This document shows, piece after piece, positions 57,889 to 64,000 of a stretch of 64,000 nucleotides of DNA. Both the position numbers and the translations under genes were made by a program. Source of the stretch: CAZHCA01 sp964530825 (GTDB taxonomy: Bacteria > Bacteroidota > Bacteroidia > Chitinophagales > Saprospiraceae); NCBI GenBank assembly GCA_964530825.1, contig CAZHCA010000001.1, positions 124,001 to 188,000 of the forward strand. Reading direction: 5' to 3'. How positions within the stretch are numbered: position 1 is the first letter of the stretch; every line of letters starts with the position of its first letter. The notes beneath the pieces are model-generated. The model saw nothing but the letters and a program-made list of their open reading frames with translations, was not told the origin of the DNA and ran no database searches.

Positions 57889-59907
57889 ATGTCCTTGGCG
57901 CAACTTTATGTATTATCCCTGGCCTGTTTATCCATTACGCCTGTATTATATGCACAAGAGATCGTAACGCTGGACAGCTGGCCGGGCTTGGTGTCGGTAC
58001 AGGATCCCGTTCTGTCGCCCGATGGGCAAGCTATTCTGTATCAGCGCGTGCGGACCGATCTAGAAGATAATACTTATGAGGTTCAGCTCCGCATCCATAA
58101 TGACCAAAAAGACCAATCTTACGATCTGGCGCTCCAGGTGGAGGAGGCGCAATTTTCGCCCGATGGAACCTATGTGAGTTATCGGGCGACCTACGGCGGC
58201 ATTTACGGCATCTACCGGGCGAAGTTACTGGAGGCAACAGACGGTAGTTACGAGCTGGACCCACCGGTGTTGGTTGCCCCCTTGCGCCGCAGCAATCATT
58301 TTTTGGGGCACTTCACCCGCAAAAATTACGCCTGGAGCCCCGACGGTAAGTACATTGCCTACGTATCGGCCGATCCAGCAACTTGTACCGTACGCGAAGA
58401 TGAAAACGCCCCGCGGGAGATCACGCGGACCCTATACAAATCCCGTACCGGCTTTTCTGATAATTGCAAGACGCGCATTTACCTGGCCGAATCCGACGGT
58501 CGCTCCCGGCGGCCCCTCACCGATTCCAGCTACGACAGCCACTCCCTGTCCTGGTCGCCCGATAGTAAAAGCCTGGCCTACCTCAGCAATCGGTCTTCTA
58601 ACCCTGACCACAATTACAACAACGAGCTCTGGTTGATTGATATCGCCACCGCTACCGAGCGCCGGATAACGTCGACAGAAGGTACCGAACATGATCCGCA
58701 ATGGTCACCCAATGGTGCGGTCATTGCCTATCCGGCTACTCGCCGGCCGCTCAATACAAAGGATAGCCCCTCCGAAAATACCCTCCTCTACCAAATCGAC
58801 CCCGAAACGGGCACGACCCAACCCCTGACCGCCGGACTGGACCGGCGGGTTGCGCATCCGCGCTGGCATCCAGGAGGTAAGTGGCTCTACTTTAGCGCTC
58901 GCGATGCCGGTAACCAGCACCTCTACCGGGTTCGCGCAGGGGCCGAACCGGAGGTGGTCATTCGGGAAGAGGGCATGGTGGGCGATTTCCGGGTCTATAA
59001 CGAGCGGATCGTATATACCTTCCAGCAGGCTGCCCAACCGGCCGAGGTCTATTCATGTAACCTAGAAGGCGGCCAGCGCATCAAGCACACCTTCGAGAAC
59101 TTCGGCTGGACGCGGACGTACCAGCTCGCTCAGGTGGAAGATTTTTGGTTCACCTCTTTTGATGGAACGCGTGTGCAAGGCTTTGTTGCCTATCCAACCA
59201 CCCTAGATGCCGGGGTTTCCTTACCGGTTATACATCGCATCCACGGCGGGCCCCACGGTATGTACGGGCAGCGTTTCGATATCCTCAATCAAATTCTGGT
59301 CGGCAACGGCTATGCCGTGGTGTACATCAACCCCAGAGGAAGCATTGGTTACGGCCAGCAGTTTGCCGACGGCACCCTACAAAACTGGGGAGGCGGCGAT
59401 TACCGCGACCTCATAGCGGGAATCGATACGGCATTGGTACGGTTTCCTTTTCTCGACGGTACGCGTATGGGTGTCACCGGTGGGTCGTACGGCGGGTTTA
59501 TGACCAATTGGATGGTTACCCAGACCGACCGCTACCGGGCCGCGGTGACCCTGGCTTCGGTGAGTAACCTGGTCTCCTTTTACGGCACCTCTTTGTACCA
59601 GTTACTGATCGAGACCGAGTTCAACGGTTTGCCATGGGATAATTTCGAGGATTTATTGAAATATTCACCCATTATGCATGTGGACCGGGTCAAAACCCCC
59701 ACACTGATCGTGCACGGCGAGAACGATATGGATGTACCCATTACGCAAGCCGAAGAATTTTACATTGCGCTGCGCAAATTAGGCGTGCCTACGAAGTTTA
59801 TCCGCTATCCCAACGAGGGCCACGGGTTTGCTCAACCCCAGCACCAGGTACACTACATTGAGCAACTGATGGCTTGGATGGATCAGTACGTGAAGGATAT
59901 TCCCTGA
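57889..59907 (+). CDS. S9-family prolyl oligopeptidase-like serine peptidase
   Basis: 672 residues with a signal peptide (MSLAQLYVLSLACLSITPVL). The N-terminal seven-bladed beta-propeller (about 40-400; SPDGQAILYQRVRTDLED, WSPDSKSLAYLSNR, WSPNGAVIAYPATRR) precedes an alpha/beta-hydrolase domain. Catalytic Ser533 lies in GVTGGSYGGFMTNWMVTQTD, the Asp in HGENDMDVPITQAEEF and the His in YPNEGHGFAQPQHQ. GGPHGMYGQRFD and NPRGSIGYGQQFADG are typical for acyl-peptide hydrolase/DPP-type enzymes. It probably cleaves short peptides in the periplasm. All catalytic residues are intact. Confidence 0.93.
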   Translation: MSLAQLYVLSLACLSITPVLYAQEIVTLDSWPGLVSVQDPVLSPDGQAILYQRVRTDLEDNTYEVQLRIHNDQKDQSYDLALQVEEAQFSPDGTYVSYRATYGGIYGIYRAKLLEATDGSYELDPPVLVAPLRRSNHFLGHFTRKNYAWSPDGKYIAYVSADPATCTVREDENAPREITRTLYKSRTGFSDNCKTRIYLAESDGRSRRPLTDSSYDSHSLSWSPDSKSLAYLSNRSSNPDHNYNNELWLIDIATATERRITSTEGTEHDPQWSPNGAVIAYPATRRPLNTKDSPSENTLLYQIDPETGTTQPLTAGLDRRVAHPRWHPGGKWLYFSARDAGNQHLYRVRAGAEPEVVIREEGMVGDFRVYNERIVYTFQQAAQPAEVYSCNLEGGQRIKHTFENFGWTRTYQLAQVEDFWFTSFDGTRVQGFVAYPTTLDAGVSLPVIHRIHGGPHGMYGQRFDILNQILVGNGYAVVYINPRGSIGYGQQFADGTLQNWGGGDYRDLIAGIDTALVRFPFLDGTRMGVTGGSYGGFMTNWMVTQTDRYRAAVTLASVSNLVSFYGTSLYQLLIETEFNGLPWDNFEDLLKYSPIMHVDRVKTPTLIVHGENDMDVPITQAEEFYIALRKLGVPTKFIRYPNEGHGFAQPQHQVHYIEQLMAWMDQYVKDIP

Positions 59908-59931
59908 GGCTGCAAGTCCCGTTTTTTCCAT

Positions 59932-59939
59932 TAATTTTG
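59932..59939 (+). promoter_or_regulatory. Candidate -7 box upstream of the YbaY-like gene
   Basis: TAATTTTG matches the Bacteroidota -7 consensus and is followed by CGGC as in the bTHX promoter. The predicted start lies about 12 bases before the ATG. Confidence 0.4.
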
Positions 59940-59957
59940 CGGCAAAAATACCTGTAC

Positions 59958-60725
59958 ATGAACCGCACGAACCATTTCCTCGCTATCCTCTTGTTTGCGT
60001 TGCTAACCGCCTGTGCCCCTGATCGCCGGGAAGAGCAACGTGATGACCAACCCAAAGAAAATATGATTACCGGCGTGGTAACCTATCGCCAAAAGATGGC
60101 GCTGCCGCCCAACACCTTGCTGAAAGTTAAACTGGCCCAGTACGACGCGCCCAATAATGTGATTGCCGAAAAACAAATTGCTACGGACGGAAAGCAGATT
60201 CCCTTTGCTTTCGAGCTGGAGTACCCGAAGGCCCAGATCAGTAATTATCTGCAGTATGCCGTTTACGCCGAGATCGTCAATGGCGGCAAGACCATCATGC
60301 GTAACACTTCACCCTATGAGGTGCTGAGCAACGATAAGAAGCAAAATATTGCGGTAACGGTACAGCCGGTAATGATGGAGCGAGTGGATAAGTTCCCGAA
60401 GCTCACCGGCAGGCTGATGCCCTATGAGGGCGAGTTCCAGCTGCCCCCGACGGCCGTGATCAGCATTCAGCTCCAGGATGTGTCGCTACAAGACGTCGGG
60501 GCAAAGGTGCTTAATGAAAAAACGATGGCAGCAGCCGGTTTGGAGGCGCCCATTTCGTTCGAACTGGAATATGATCCCATGCAAACCGAAAAGCGATTCA
60601 CCTATGCGCTTTCGGTCCGCATCCAGGATGGTGATAAGCTATTGTACATCAACGATACACAAACACAGGTCATTAATAATGGAAAGACCAAAGGACTTGC
60701 TATCAAGCTGAAAAAAGTCAACTAA
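59958..60725 (+). CDS. YbaY-type lipoprotein with two tandem domains
   Basis: 255 residues from the ATG at 59958. Lipoprotein signal MNRTNHFLAILLFALLTACA with the lipobox Cys in LLTAC. Two copies of a YbaY-like (type III secretion pilotin family) beta fold follow: first about 35-140 (ITGVVTYRQKMALPPNTLLK, FAFELEYPKAQI, YAVYAEIVNGG), second about 145-253 (KLTGRLMPYEGEFQLPPTAV, ISFELEYDPMQTEKRFTYAL, VRIQDGDKLLYIND). Most YbaY proteins have one. Outer-membrane or periplasmic; function unknown. It ends 10 bases before the deformylase start. Confidence 0.83.
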   Translation: MNRTNHFLAILLFALLTACAPDRREEQRDDQPKENMITGVVTYRQKMALPPNTLLKVKLAQYDAPNNVIAEKQIATDGKQIPFAFELEYPKAQISNYLQYAVYAEIVNGGKTIMRNTSPYEVLSNDKKQNIAVTVQPVMMERVDKFPKLTGRLMPYEGEFQLPPTAVISIQLQDVSLQDVGAKVLNEKTMAAAGLEAPISFELEYDPMQTEKRFTYALSVRIQDGDKLLYINDTQTQVINNGKTKGLAIKLKKVN

Positions 60726-60735
60726 GCCAAGCCAG

Positions 60736-61233
60736 ATGTTTCAACTGGAAGATATCCTGACCTTGGGCGATGAGCGTCTTTACCAAGTGTGCAGACCGGT
60801 AGAGCGGGCAGAGATCAAAGAGCTGTTGCCCGCCCTGCACGGTATGTCCGAGCTGGTGGTCGCCTTTCGGAAAAAACACGGCTGGGGGAGGGCTATCGCA
60901 GCCCCCCAGGTAGGCATTTTCAAGCGTGTCGTGGTGCTGCACATCGATCGCCCGGTATTTATGCTTAACCCTGAACTTTCGGCTCTTAGTCCGGATACTT
61001 TCACGCTCTGGGACGACTGTATGAGCTTCCCTGGGCTTTGGGTACGGGTGAAGCGTCATCGGAAGTGCACGCTGCAATTCCGGGATGTAAATTGGGAGGG
61101 CCAGGTCTGGCAGCTAGGAGACAGCCTTTCCGAACTCCTACAGCACGAATGCGATCACCTGGATGGCGTACTGGCCACGATGCGCACCGTGGATGATCAC
61201 TCCTTTCGCATCACTCCGCCTGCCGGAGTTTAA
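60736..61233 (+). CDS. Peptide deformylase-like protein with altered motif 2
   Basis: 165 residues. Removes the formyl group from nascent N-terminal Met. Motif 1 is GRAIAAPQVGIFKRVVVLHI (GxGxAAPQ-type, catalytic Gln kept), motif 2 is WDDCMSFPGL (normally EGCLS; the metal Cys is present but the Glu and Gly are replaced by Asp), and motif 3 is LLQHECDHLDGVL (HExxH complete). The three metal ligands Cys-His-His and the catalytic Glu are therefore present. The changes in motif 2 suggest a second, specialised deformylase rather than the housekeeping one. Confidence 0.85.
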   Translation: MFQLEDILTLGDERLYQVCRPVERAEIKELLPALHGMSELVVAFRKKHGWGRAIAAPQVGIFKRVVVLHIDRPVFMLNPELSALSPDTFTLWDDCMSFPGLWVRVKRHRKCTLQFRDVNWEGQVWQLGDSLSELLQHECDHLDGVLATMRTVDDHSFRITPPAGV

Positions 61234-61301
61234 TTTTATTTTAATCACAGGTTAATCTTTAAGAAGTACGCCGGGTGCACCTTTGCATAAAATTTACGGC
61301 C

Positions 61302-62855
61302 ATGTCAGAGGCGATAGCGCGCGGCTATGTACTTGATTTTTCCACGGGAGCCGGGATTAATAGCGTTCCGGTCTCCAACCAACGAACGACTACCCTCACC
61401 GATGATGAGGGCTACTTCGAGCTCCCGCTTCTGGAAGGGTATTTCATCCAGGTCTGTAAACCTGCCGACTACGATTACGTACTCGATGAGCAGGGCAGGC
61501 CTCAGTTTTTCTGGCTTTATCAACCTCAGGGTACCCCCTCTGATATGGCCTTGAACTATCCGGGCATAGACCCCACCGGACCTCCTGCAGATCCTTTGGT
61601 TTTTTACCTGCATCGCAAGGGAGCCGCCCGGCGTTTTTCGGCGATTTTCATGGGAGATATTCAGCCCAAGAATGAAGTGGAGGCGGGCTATTTCCGGGAT
61701 TTGGTCGCCCGGGAATTGACCCACCAGCAGGCCCGTTTTATCATGCCGTTGGGGGATCTGGCCTGGGATGACCTATCCATACATCCGGTCGTACAAGCTA
61801 TTCTGGACTCGATTGGAATTCCCTACTTTCCGGTTAAAGGAAACCACGATATTAATCTGCGAGCTCCGGACCGCCAGTGGAGTTCGGAGAGTTTTAAGCT
61901 GGTATTCGGCCCCACTTACTACGCCTTCAATGAAGGCAAAGTCCACTTCGTGGTGCTCGATGATATCGGTTACTCCGGGTGGGATGAAGAGAACGACTGC
62001 CGCGGTAAGGTATTCGGCTGGATTGATGACCAGCAGCTAGACTGGTTGCGCGATGACCTGAAACTAGTCCCCGATGACCACCTGGTTTTCTTGGCGACCC
62101 ATATTCCCATTTACACCAATATTGCGGCTAGGAATGACTACCGCAACGTACTGAACCGGCGCGAGCTATTCGGCATTTTAGAACAGCGGCGTTATGTTTT
62201 TGTGATTTCCGCCCACACCCATTTTATCGAACACGTCGACCATTTCGAAGCCGGCTGGATGGGCAAGGCGCCATTTCCGGGGTTGATTGCCGGTGCCGCC
62301 TGCGGTGCCTGGTGGAAAGGCCCGCTCGACCTGGACGGCCTGCCGGTCCGGATGGCGATGGACGGCGCCCCAAACGGTTATTTCAAGTTTCATTTCGACG
62401 ATCACCGGTTCACCATGGATTTTTGTCCCGCCGGCGCATCCGACTGCTATCAGATGGGTATCCGTTATCCGAAAGCGGAGTGCGTCGCCGGTGATCGAGC
62501 AGAAATCGTGGTGAATATCTACCGGGCGACACCCTGGGCTGAGGTGAGTTATCAGATTGATAGCCAAGCCATGCACCCAATGAAACGTCGGGTAGCCCCC
62601 GATCCTTACGTTGATGAATTCATACGTCAGAATCGCGAGGCTTATCCCGACTGGATGCACGCACGTCCTACTGCCCATCTTTGGGTAGCACCGCTACCCG
62701 CTGATTTGGGAGCAGGTTTTCATCGGATCACCGTCACGGCCAAGGAGCCGGACGGTCAACAAATCAAGTCTTCAAAAATTTTTCGCGTGTTAAACGGTAG
62801 TTCGGACCATTCTTGGAATGGGCAATCGGCGCGTTTGCCGATTACTGAATGGTAA
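61302..62855 (+). CDS. Calcineurin-like phosphoesterase with accessory beta domains
   Basis: 517 residues from the ATG at 61302, no signal peptide. An N-terminal Ig-like/carboxypeptidase-regulatory-type domain (ARGYVLDFSTGAGINSVPVS, DDEGYFELPLLEGYF) covers about 90 residues. The metallophosphoesterase domain follows: FMGDIQPKNE, FIMPLGDLAWDD, VKGNHDINLRA (GNHD), THIPIYTN and SAHTHFIEHVD (GHxH variant). A C-terminal beta domain (about 360-510) completes the three-part layout also found in sugar-acting and wall-teichoic-acid type phosphoesterases. The substrate is unknown. Its stop overlaps the 3' end of the convergent lipoprotein gene by 14 bases. Confidence 0.87.
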   Translation: MSEAIARGYVLDFSTGAGINSVPVSNQRTTTLTDDEGYFELPLLEGYFIQVCKPADYDYVLDEQGRPQFFWLYQPQGTPSDMALNYPGIDPTGPPADPLVFYLHRKGAARRFSAIFMGDIQPKNEVEAGYFRDLVARELTHQQARFIMPLGDLAWDDLSIHPVVQAILDSIGIPYFPVKGNHDINLRAPDRQWSSESFKLVFGPTYYAFNEGKVHFVVLDDIGYSGWDEENDCRGKVFGWIDDQQLDWLRDDLKLVPDDHLVFLATHIPIYTNIAARNDYRNVLNRRELFGILEQRRYVFVISAHTHFIEHVDHFEAGWMGKAPFPGLIAGAACGAWWKGPLDLDGLPVRMAMDGAPNGYFKFHFDDHRFTMDFCPAGASDCYQMGIRYPKAECVAGDRAEIVVNIYRATPWAEVSYQIDSQAMHPMKRRVAPDPYVDEFIRQNREAYPDWMHARPTAHLWVAPLPADLGAGFHRITVTAKEPDGQQIKSSKIFRVLNGSSDHSWNGQSARLPITEW

Positions 62856-63408
62856 CGTCGAATGTGACGTCGGCGTCCGTCTCACCAGTGTCGCACGGGT
62901 CGGCGCTGGTCTTTTCCGGTTCGTGACGCAGCACGACGCGGAACGTACCTGCACCAGTATTTCCTGTATTGAGCAGCGCGGTCAGTCCCAGGGTATTGCC
63001 TTCGCTATCCTGGCTTAGGTTAGACGGGGCGGGTACCTGTCCGTCGGTAAAATAGCACACCAAGTGCTCCAGATCCTCTTCCATGACCTCTTCAGTAATG
63101 TCTTCGATGTCGCTGGGATCCGATTCGTCCAGGAATTCTACGCTTACGTTGTACGTCTGGCGTTCTTCGAGTACGATGTCGTCAATCAGGGGCGGGTTAC
63201 CACCATCGCCGTCGGTATCGCGCGCTGCAAAGGTGGCTACCTGGTTGGTTGCCTGATTCGTAAAGGTGACCTGCACCGTTGTGATGACTTCCTGCTCGTT
63301 GATGGGTTCGTCATCGTCATCGTCGTCTTCACAGGCGACGAAAAGCACTGCTGTTGCCAGCAGTAGTAAAATGGTAAAGCCGGGAAATTTAAAATCCTTG
63401 ATAAACAT
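62842..63408 (-). CDS. Lipoprotein downstream of a TonB-dependent receptor
   Basis: 188 residues. The lipoprotein signal MFIKDFKFPGFTILLLLATA ends in VLFVAC, followed by an acidic EDDDDDDEP run typical of Bacteroidota surface-exposed lipoproteins (LES-like acidic signal). The remainder is beta-rich with Thr/Asp content and ends DADVTFDVTIQ. The gene lies 12 bases after the TonB-receptor gene. The arrangement receptor plus lipoprotein is common for outer-membrane uptake systems, but the ligand is unknown. The family is not recognised. Confidence 0.8.
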   Translation of the reverse strand: MFIKDFKFPGFTILLLLATAVLFVACEDDDDDDEPINEQEVITTVQVTFTNQATNQVATFAARDTDGDGGNPPLIDDIVLEERQTYNVSVEFLDESDPSDIEDITEEVMEEDLEHLVCYFTDGQVPAPSNLSQDSEGNTLGLTALLNTGNTGAGTFRVVLRHEPEKTSADPCDTGETDADVTFDVTIQ

Positions 63409-63420
63409 AAATTAGGAAGT

Positions 63421-64000
63421 TTAATAAATAGTAAAAGGAATTTGTACGCGTAGTATGATATTCCTTCCGGGCTCATCCGCGTAGTAACGAAAGCGGTTCA
63501 GGTAATCCCGGTAGGCTGTATGGAGTACATTATTGACCGACAGGCCGACCTCGATGGGCTGTTTGCCCCAATTCAGGGTAGTTCCCGCGTCGATGTTCAG
63601 TAGGGTATACCCATCGGGCGGGGGAGCGAAATCAATACCTTCGGGCACGCGGTTTTGTCGACGGGTATATTGCACGCTGAGTCCGACGAAGCCCCGGTCG
63701 GGCAGGTCGGGGTCCGACGCAAAAACGTAGCGGACTTCCTGTTCGAAGCGGTCGGCGGGCATAAAAATGAGGTCCTCGTCTTCGGAACGGTTGCGGGCCC
63801 TTAGGATGGATCCTTTGTTAATTGTTTGCCAGCGTGGATGGAAGCGATATTGCCATTGCCAGTCGATGCCAGCCAGGCGTGCATTGGCCTGTTCGTAGGC
63901 GAATGCCGGGAATGCGCCCCGGATGGTGAGCACCGGTCGTTCTTGCGGCTGCAGGTAGATGAAGTCTTGAATAAGGTTGTAGTAAGCCGTAGCGCTACCT
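63421..64000 (-). CDS. TonB-dependent receptor (partial, C-terminal part)
   Basis: The reading frame is open from the right edge to the stop at 63421; about 193 residues are visible. It contains the typical strands GSATAYYNLIQDFIYLQPQE at the upstream end, AGIDWQWQYRFHPRWQTINK, FVGLSVQYTRRQNRVPEGID, PPPDGYTLLNIDAGTTLNWG, QPIEVGLSVNNVLHTAYRDY followed by LNRFRYYADEPGRNIILRVQ and IPFTIY at the end. The YRDYLNRFRYYADEPGRN pattern with a final aromatic residue is the standard barrel end of TonB receptors of the heavy-metal or siderophore type. The plug domain and start lie outside the window. Confidence 0.93.
   Translation of the reverse strand, partial: GSATAYYNLIQDFIYLQPQERPVLTIRGAFPAFAYEQANARLAGIDWQWQYRFHPRWQTINKGSILRARNRSEDEDLIFMPADRFEQEVRYVFASDPDLPDRGFVGLSVQYTRRQNRVPEGIDFAPPPDGYTLLNIDAGTTLNWGKQPIEVGLSVNNVLHTAYRDYLNRFRYYADEPGRNIILRVQIPFTIY

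Noticed and set aside
1..64000. CRISPR arrays, tRNA or rRNA genes, insertion sequences, integrases
   Set aside because: I looked for regular spaced repeats, tRNA-like ends, rRNA signatures and transposase or integrase motifs and found none. The only direct repeat with a mechanism is the DGR TR/VR pair.

Overview
The window looks like chromosome from a member of the Bacteroidota, most likely the Saprospiria (Lewinella/Saprospiraceae relatives). Pointers are PorP/SprF and PD40-OmpA envelope proteins of type IX secretion (T9SS) lineages, an M1 peptidase with a T9SS-type C-terminal sorting domain, a GH3-family enzyme, three-gene sdhCAB, an nqrABCDEF operon, and promoters of the Bacteroidota form (TTG, about 20 nt, TAnnTTTG). 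This placement is inference; no rRNA or tRNA gene is present to confirm it.

Layout. 0-5 kb (mostly minus strand): glycogen synthesis (glgA-glgC, glgC cut by the window edge), ribosomal protein bTHX (a 42-residue gene), a GH3-like adenylate-forming enzyme and a LolA-like carrier. 5-9.5 kb: an unknown protein, a SlyD-like FKBP and a RavA/ViaA-type MoxR ATPase plus VWA pair. 9.5-13.2 kb: sdhCAB behind a textbook Bacteroidota promoter. 13.2-24.9 kb: RNase R, an ECF sigma factor overlapping a membrane-anchored barrel-like protein, a thioesterase, a subtilase truncated at a terminator, a NUDIX hydrolase, a chain of hairpins that looks like an unannotated RNA (about 20.07-20.35 kb), an LEA-like protein, an aldo/keto reductase and unknown proteins.

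24.9-35.3 kb is the most interesting part. After a PhoD-like phosphatase comes a tightly packed operon: an adaptor with a helical N-terminus and a degenerate-P-loop (iSTAND-like) domain, a MoxR AAA+ ATPase, and a giant protein of at least 1523 residues (three predicted membrane segments, PKD domains, a VWA-like domain, a carboxypeptidase-regulatory-like domain and a C-terminal FGE-sulfatase/C-type-lectin fold). The last 131 bases of the giant gene are the variable repeat (VR) of a diversity-generating retroelement (DGR). They are followed by an HRDC accessory gene, a DGR-type reverse transcriptase (IGNLTSQ, YMDD) and, 6 bases after the RT stop, the template repeat (TR). TR and VR align without gaps. 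They differ at 18 positions, and every one is an adenine in the TR (18 of 36 adenines), with no change at C, G or T. The predicted topology puts the diversified tip outside the inner membrane and the VWA-like domain inside, where the ATPase and adaptor would be. This suggests a surface recognition system coupled to a conflict/immune-type NTPase signalling module. Base composition falls sharply inside the giant gene, just where the lectin-type domain begins, suggesting that the DGR cassette was joined to an older GC-rich module.

35.3-41.7 kb: glycosyltransferase 9, PorP/SprF, an OmpA protein fused to a DUF1573-like domain, small membrane proteins and PnuC. 41.9-48.7 kb: nqrABCDEF, with an unusual membrane-anchor extension on NqrA. 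48.9-53.5 kb: a GMC oxidoreductase with its small subunit, and a second PD40-OmpA protein. 53.8-55.7 kb: a three-gene group that may serve cobalamin salvage. 55.8-64 kb: M1 and S9 peptidases, a YbaY-like lipoprotein, an atypical peptide deformylase, a calcineurin-like phosphoesterase, a lipoprotein and the end of a TonB-dependent receptor. I saw no CRISPR array, transposase, integrase, tRNA or rRNA.
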